Shown in pieces: positions 61,517-64,000 of a stretch of 64,000 nt of DNA. The notes under the pieces were generated by a model. That model saw nothing but the letters and a program-made list of their open reading frames with translations, was not told the DNA's origin and ran no database searches. How positions within the stretch are numbered: position 1 is the stretch's first letter; every line of letters begins with the position of its first letter. The DNA lies in NCBI GenBank assembly GCA_017445755.1, contig JAFSSE010000035.1, forward strand, positions 1-64,000, given 5' to 3'. A program made the position numbers and the translations under genes. This DNA is from Bacteroidales bacterium (lineage in GTDB: Bacteria > Bacteroidota > Bacteroidia > Bacteroidales > UBA932).

Positions 61517-63313
61517 ATGAAAAGAAAGTTGCTGTTTATCGCGTTGGGGCTCGCCTGTCTTATCTCCTGCAAAAAAGAGCCAGTCTTCATACCGAAGGAG
61601 ATTGAAAAGACGGATACCACCACTGTCGATCCTGTCGATGACCCGAATTCGATTGCGGGAGTGTCGATTCTGGAAGAGAACAATGCTGTCGGGATGGTCA
61701 CGGACGCCTCGACTGGAAAGGGCATCGCCGGGGTCCCGGTGACGGACGGTTACAGTTGGACCCGGACCGATGAAAAGGGAGTTTATCAGTTTAAGTTGGA
61801 TGGGAGGGCCCGTCTTGTCTATATCACGGTTCCAGCCGACTATGAGATACCCTTGGATGTAAACGCCCATGTGCCGGCTTTTTATGCCGGAGGGCTTGAT
61901 CTACATAAGAGAAACCGAAATGATTTTTCTCTTCAGCCGCTCGGCGCTCCTGAGACGGAGTTTTCCCTGATAATGCTGGGAGACCCGCAGTGTCAGAATG
62001 ATTCCCATCTCAGCCGTTACACTGATGAGACTATGACAGATCTTCGCAGCTACGTCTCGTCTTATCCCAGGCCCTATGCAGTGACGCTCGGGGATATCGT
62101 ATGGAATGCCACCGGTCTTTGGCCCAAGATGCGTCAGGCGATGTCCAATGTCGAGGTGTCAGGACGATACGTTCCCTTTTTCCAATGTATCGGGAATCAT
62201 GACCACACGGCCACCGCAGCACTTGAGTCCAAATACGACGATACGGAGTCCCTTGCTTTTTCCACAGCGGACAGGGAGGCGGATTATCTCTCTACAACCG
62301 ATTTTGTCGAGACCTTCGGGCCGACTGATTATTCTTTTGACCGCGGAAGCGCCCACATTGTCGTGATGGATGATGTCGGGTGTTATGGAATTACCAGAAA
62401 GAAAAAACTTCCGGACGGTTATACCTGCGATTATACCGGCGGACTCAGTGACGAACAGCTCGCCTGGCTGAGAGAAGATCTTTCCATGGTCCCGGACAAA
62501 GAGAACAAGCTGGTCGTTTTCTGTTGCCACATTCCTTTCCGGCTCAGCTCCGGAGCGGACGGATACAAGAATTTCCAGAATGTACTCATCCTTCTGAGTG
62601 AATTCCACGAAGCCCACATCATGGATGCCCATACCCATTATTCCCAGAACCACATCCACACGAACTACGTTTGCAAGGGAGGGAAACCCATTTATGAACA
62701 TGTCCACGGAGCGGCATGCGGCGCCTTTTGGCAGAGTAATTCCAGCAAGACGGGTTCTCCCAACGGATACAATGTGTATCGGGTCTGCGGAAATTCAATT
62801 GCCTCATGGATATGCAAGGGAGCCCGGCGGGACGAGGGATACCAGATGCGGATTTACGACGGGAATCGTCCCTGGGGTGAAGAATCAGGCCTTGTGAACA
62901 ATTACATCCTTCGCTGGTATACAGTGAACAATTCAGTCGGAACGGGCCCTGATACGGCCAAGGGATATGCCTCTTTCAAAGATTCCTTTGTTGCGGAGGT
63001 ATGGGATGACGACTGGGCAAACTGGTCGCTTGAATTCTGGCAGGACGGAGTCAAAAAGGGAGATTTCATCAGAACCCCTGAAAAGGCCTGCTGCAATATC
63101 GCTATCACGTCTTTTTATTATAATAAGATCGGACTCGACAGTGATGCCTATTGCTCCAAGGTAGGAACCCACTATTGGTATTATAAGCCCTCTTCCGGCC
63201 TTCCTTCTTCTGAGAAAAACTGGGAAGTCCGTGCAACTGTGACCTATCCTTTTTCCGGAGAACAGAGGACTTTTACGTGTTCACGATTGACAAACGACTA
63301 TTCAGAGTACTAA
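61517..63313 (+). CDS. calcineurin-type phosphoesterase lipoprotein, paralogue 3
   Basis: A 598-residue lipoprotein (LISCKKE, Cys18) with the same N-beta / core / C-beta plan as paralogue 1. Core motifs are GDPQ (155-158), LGD (191-193), GNHDH (226-230), CCHIPF (336-341) and DAHTHYSQN (370-378). The last has Asp-Ala where paralogues 1 and 2 have Ile-Gly before HTH, but the histidines are kept, so activity is still expected. The copper ATPase gene begins 4 bases after the stop, perhaps co-transcribed. Confidence 0.87.
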   Translation: MKRKLLFIALGLACLISCKKEPVFIPKEIEKTDTTTVDPVDDPNSIAGVSILEENNAVGMVTDASTGKGIAGVPVTDGYSWTRTDEKGVYQFKLDGRARLVYITVPADYEIPLDVNAHVPAFYAGGLDLHKRNRNDFSLQPLGAPETEFSLIMLGDPQCQNDSHLSRYTDETMTDLRSYVSSYPRPYAVTLGDIVWNATGLWPKMRQAMSNVEVSGRYVPFFQCIGNHDHTATAALESKYDDTESLAFSTADREADYLSTTDFVETFGPTDYSFDRGSAHIVVMDDVGCYGITRKKKLPDGYTCDYTGGLSDEQLAWLREDLSMVPDKENKLVVFCCHIPFRLSSGADGYKNFQNVLILLSEFHEAHIMDAHTHYSQNHIHTNYVCKGGKPIYEHVHGAACGAFWQSNSSKTGSPNGYNVYRVCGNSIASWICKGARRDEGYQMRIYDGNRPWGEESGLVNNYILRWYTVNNSVGTGPDTAKGYASFKDSFVAEVWDDDWANWSLEFWQDGVKKGDFIRTPEKACCNIAITSFYYNKIGLDSDAYCSKVGTHYWYYKPSSGLPSSEKNWEVRATVTYPFSGEQRTFTCSRLTNDYSEY

Positions 63314-63317
63314 CCAT

Positions 63318-64000
63318 ATGACAACGGTCAGAAGAAGTTTTCCCGTTCAGGGGATGGGCTGCGCGGCATGCGTGGCAAGGGTCCAGGGGACCCTCCAGAG
63401 TCAGAAAGGGGTAAGGGAAGTGAGTGTTTCCCTTGCCTCCAATCTCGCCAGAGTGGATTATGACCCTTCTGTCTGCACTCCGGAAGGGCTCCGCAGCGCC
63501 GTCCGCGAAGCGGGGTATGAGCTTATTATCGAAGGGACCGAAGACGAAGCTGAGTCGGAAGCGGACCGACGGGTCCGGCAGGAATATGGGCGCCTTCGCC
63601 GCCAGGCTGTCGTCGCCCTGGTCATTGCCGCCCTTATAATGATTCTCGGGATGGGCTTCAAGCCCTTTCCATATAAGAACCTTGTCCTTCTGATTCTCTC
63701 AATTCCCGTCGTTTTCTGGTGCGGCGGACGATTCTTCCGGAGCGCCTGGGTGCAGCTTCGCCACGGAGCGGCGAACATGGATACCCTGGTGGCACTCTCG
63801 GTGGGTATTTCCTTCCTGTTCAGCGTATTCAACATGGCTTTCCCTTCGGTCTGGACCTCGCGCGGCATAGAACCGCATGTGTATTTCGAGTCCTGTACGA
63901 TGATTGTCGCCTTTATCCTGCTGGGACGCATCCTGGAAGAAAGGGCAAAGCACAGTACCACTGCTTCCATACGGAAGCTCCGGGCCCTCCAGCCGGCGAC
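63318..64000 (+). CDS. copA: copper-type P1B ATPase, N-terminal part (cut by window end)
   Basis: The first 227 codons of a heavy-metal-translocating P-type ATPase, open at the window edge. An N-terminal heavy-metal-associated domain (residues about 3-68) carries GMGCAACVARV, the CxxC metal site. The first membrane helices follow (about 93-110, 116-135, 150-170 and 190-210), with HGAANMDTLVALSVG typical of CopA. The phosphorylation and CPC motifs lie beyond the window. Export of monovalent copper is the usual role. It follows the phosphoesterase by 4 bases. Confidence 0.88.
   Translation, partial: MTTVRRSFPVQGMGCAACVARVQGTLQSQKGVREVSVSLASNLARVDYDPSVCTPEGLRSAVREAGYELIIEGTEDEAESEADRRVRQEYGRLRRQAVVALVIAALIMILGMGFKPFPYKNLVLLILSIPVVFWCGGRFFRSAWVQLRHGAANMDTLVALSVGISFLFSVFNMAFPSVWTSRGIEPHVYFESCTMIVAFILLGRILEERAKHSTTASIRKLRALQPA

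Overview
The window is about 64 kb from the chromosome of a Bacteroidota bacterium, most likely order Bacteroidales. The evidence is a SusC/SusD pair, BACON and GLUG surface lipoproteins, a DUF4293 protein, an ExbB-ExbD-ExbD operon, Bacteroidota-type release factor 1, and the Bacteroidota promoter -7 box (TAnnTTTG) in front of more than a dozen genes. Base composition is moderately GC-rich. I cannot name the genus; a gut or rumen uncultured lineage would fit. No tRNA, rRNA, CRISPR array or insertion sequence was recognised.

Layout. 1-190: a GC-rich element that can fold on itself, then a strong terminator. 190-7449 (minus strand): ExbB/ExbD energy-transduction operon, then asparaginase, TatD nuclease, DprA, QueA and a Nudix hydrolase. 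7487-17039: SRPBCC protein, rRNA methyltransferase, TPR protein, CstA, a GH2 glycosidase with a secreted esterase, FabF, a membrane LytTR regulator and a DUF4293 protein. 17124-30580: nucleoside phosphorylase, CoA-transferase, MazG, QueF, PrfA, ClpC, GyrA, a TPR protein, PhoH and CapA. 30663-38301: SPOR lipoprotein, a TonB-domain protein with a degenerate M28 peptidase domain, leucyl-tRNA synthetase interrupted by an in-frame TAG, two YitT membrane proteins and a membrane-anchored AraC regulator.

38351-63313 is the accessory part: a 1412-residue FN3/GLUG lipoprotein, a SusC/SusD pair co-oriented with a calcineurin-type phosphoesterase, two more paralogous phosphoesterases, and two BACON/GLUG lipoproteins that share an almost identical signal peptide. 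A housekeeping block (RluA-type pseudouridine synthase, Rpe-like epimerase, DnaK) splits it. There is no glycoside hydrolase in this part, so I infer a Sus-like locus for a phosphorylated or phosphodiester-containing extracellular substrate. The window ends inside a copper-type P1B ATPase.

Genes are tightly packed. Convergent pairs end within 0-4 bases of each other or overlap, and divergent pairs share 37-85 base regions containing opposed -7 boxes. The most unusual non-coding signals are: two intergenic elements (1-129 and 20694-20797) sharing a conserved core inside unrelated closing stems; a hairpin that would bury the dprA start codon; and a 265-base prfA-clpC gap holding phased A-tracts, an inverted repeat, a promoter and a 41-codon reading frame.
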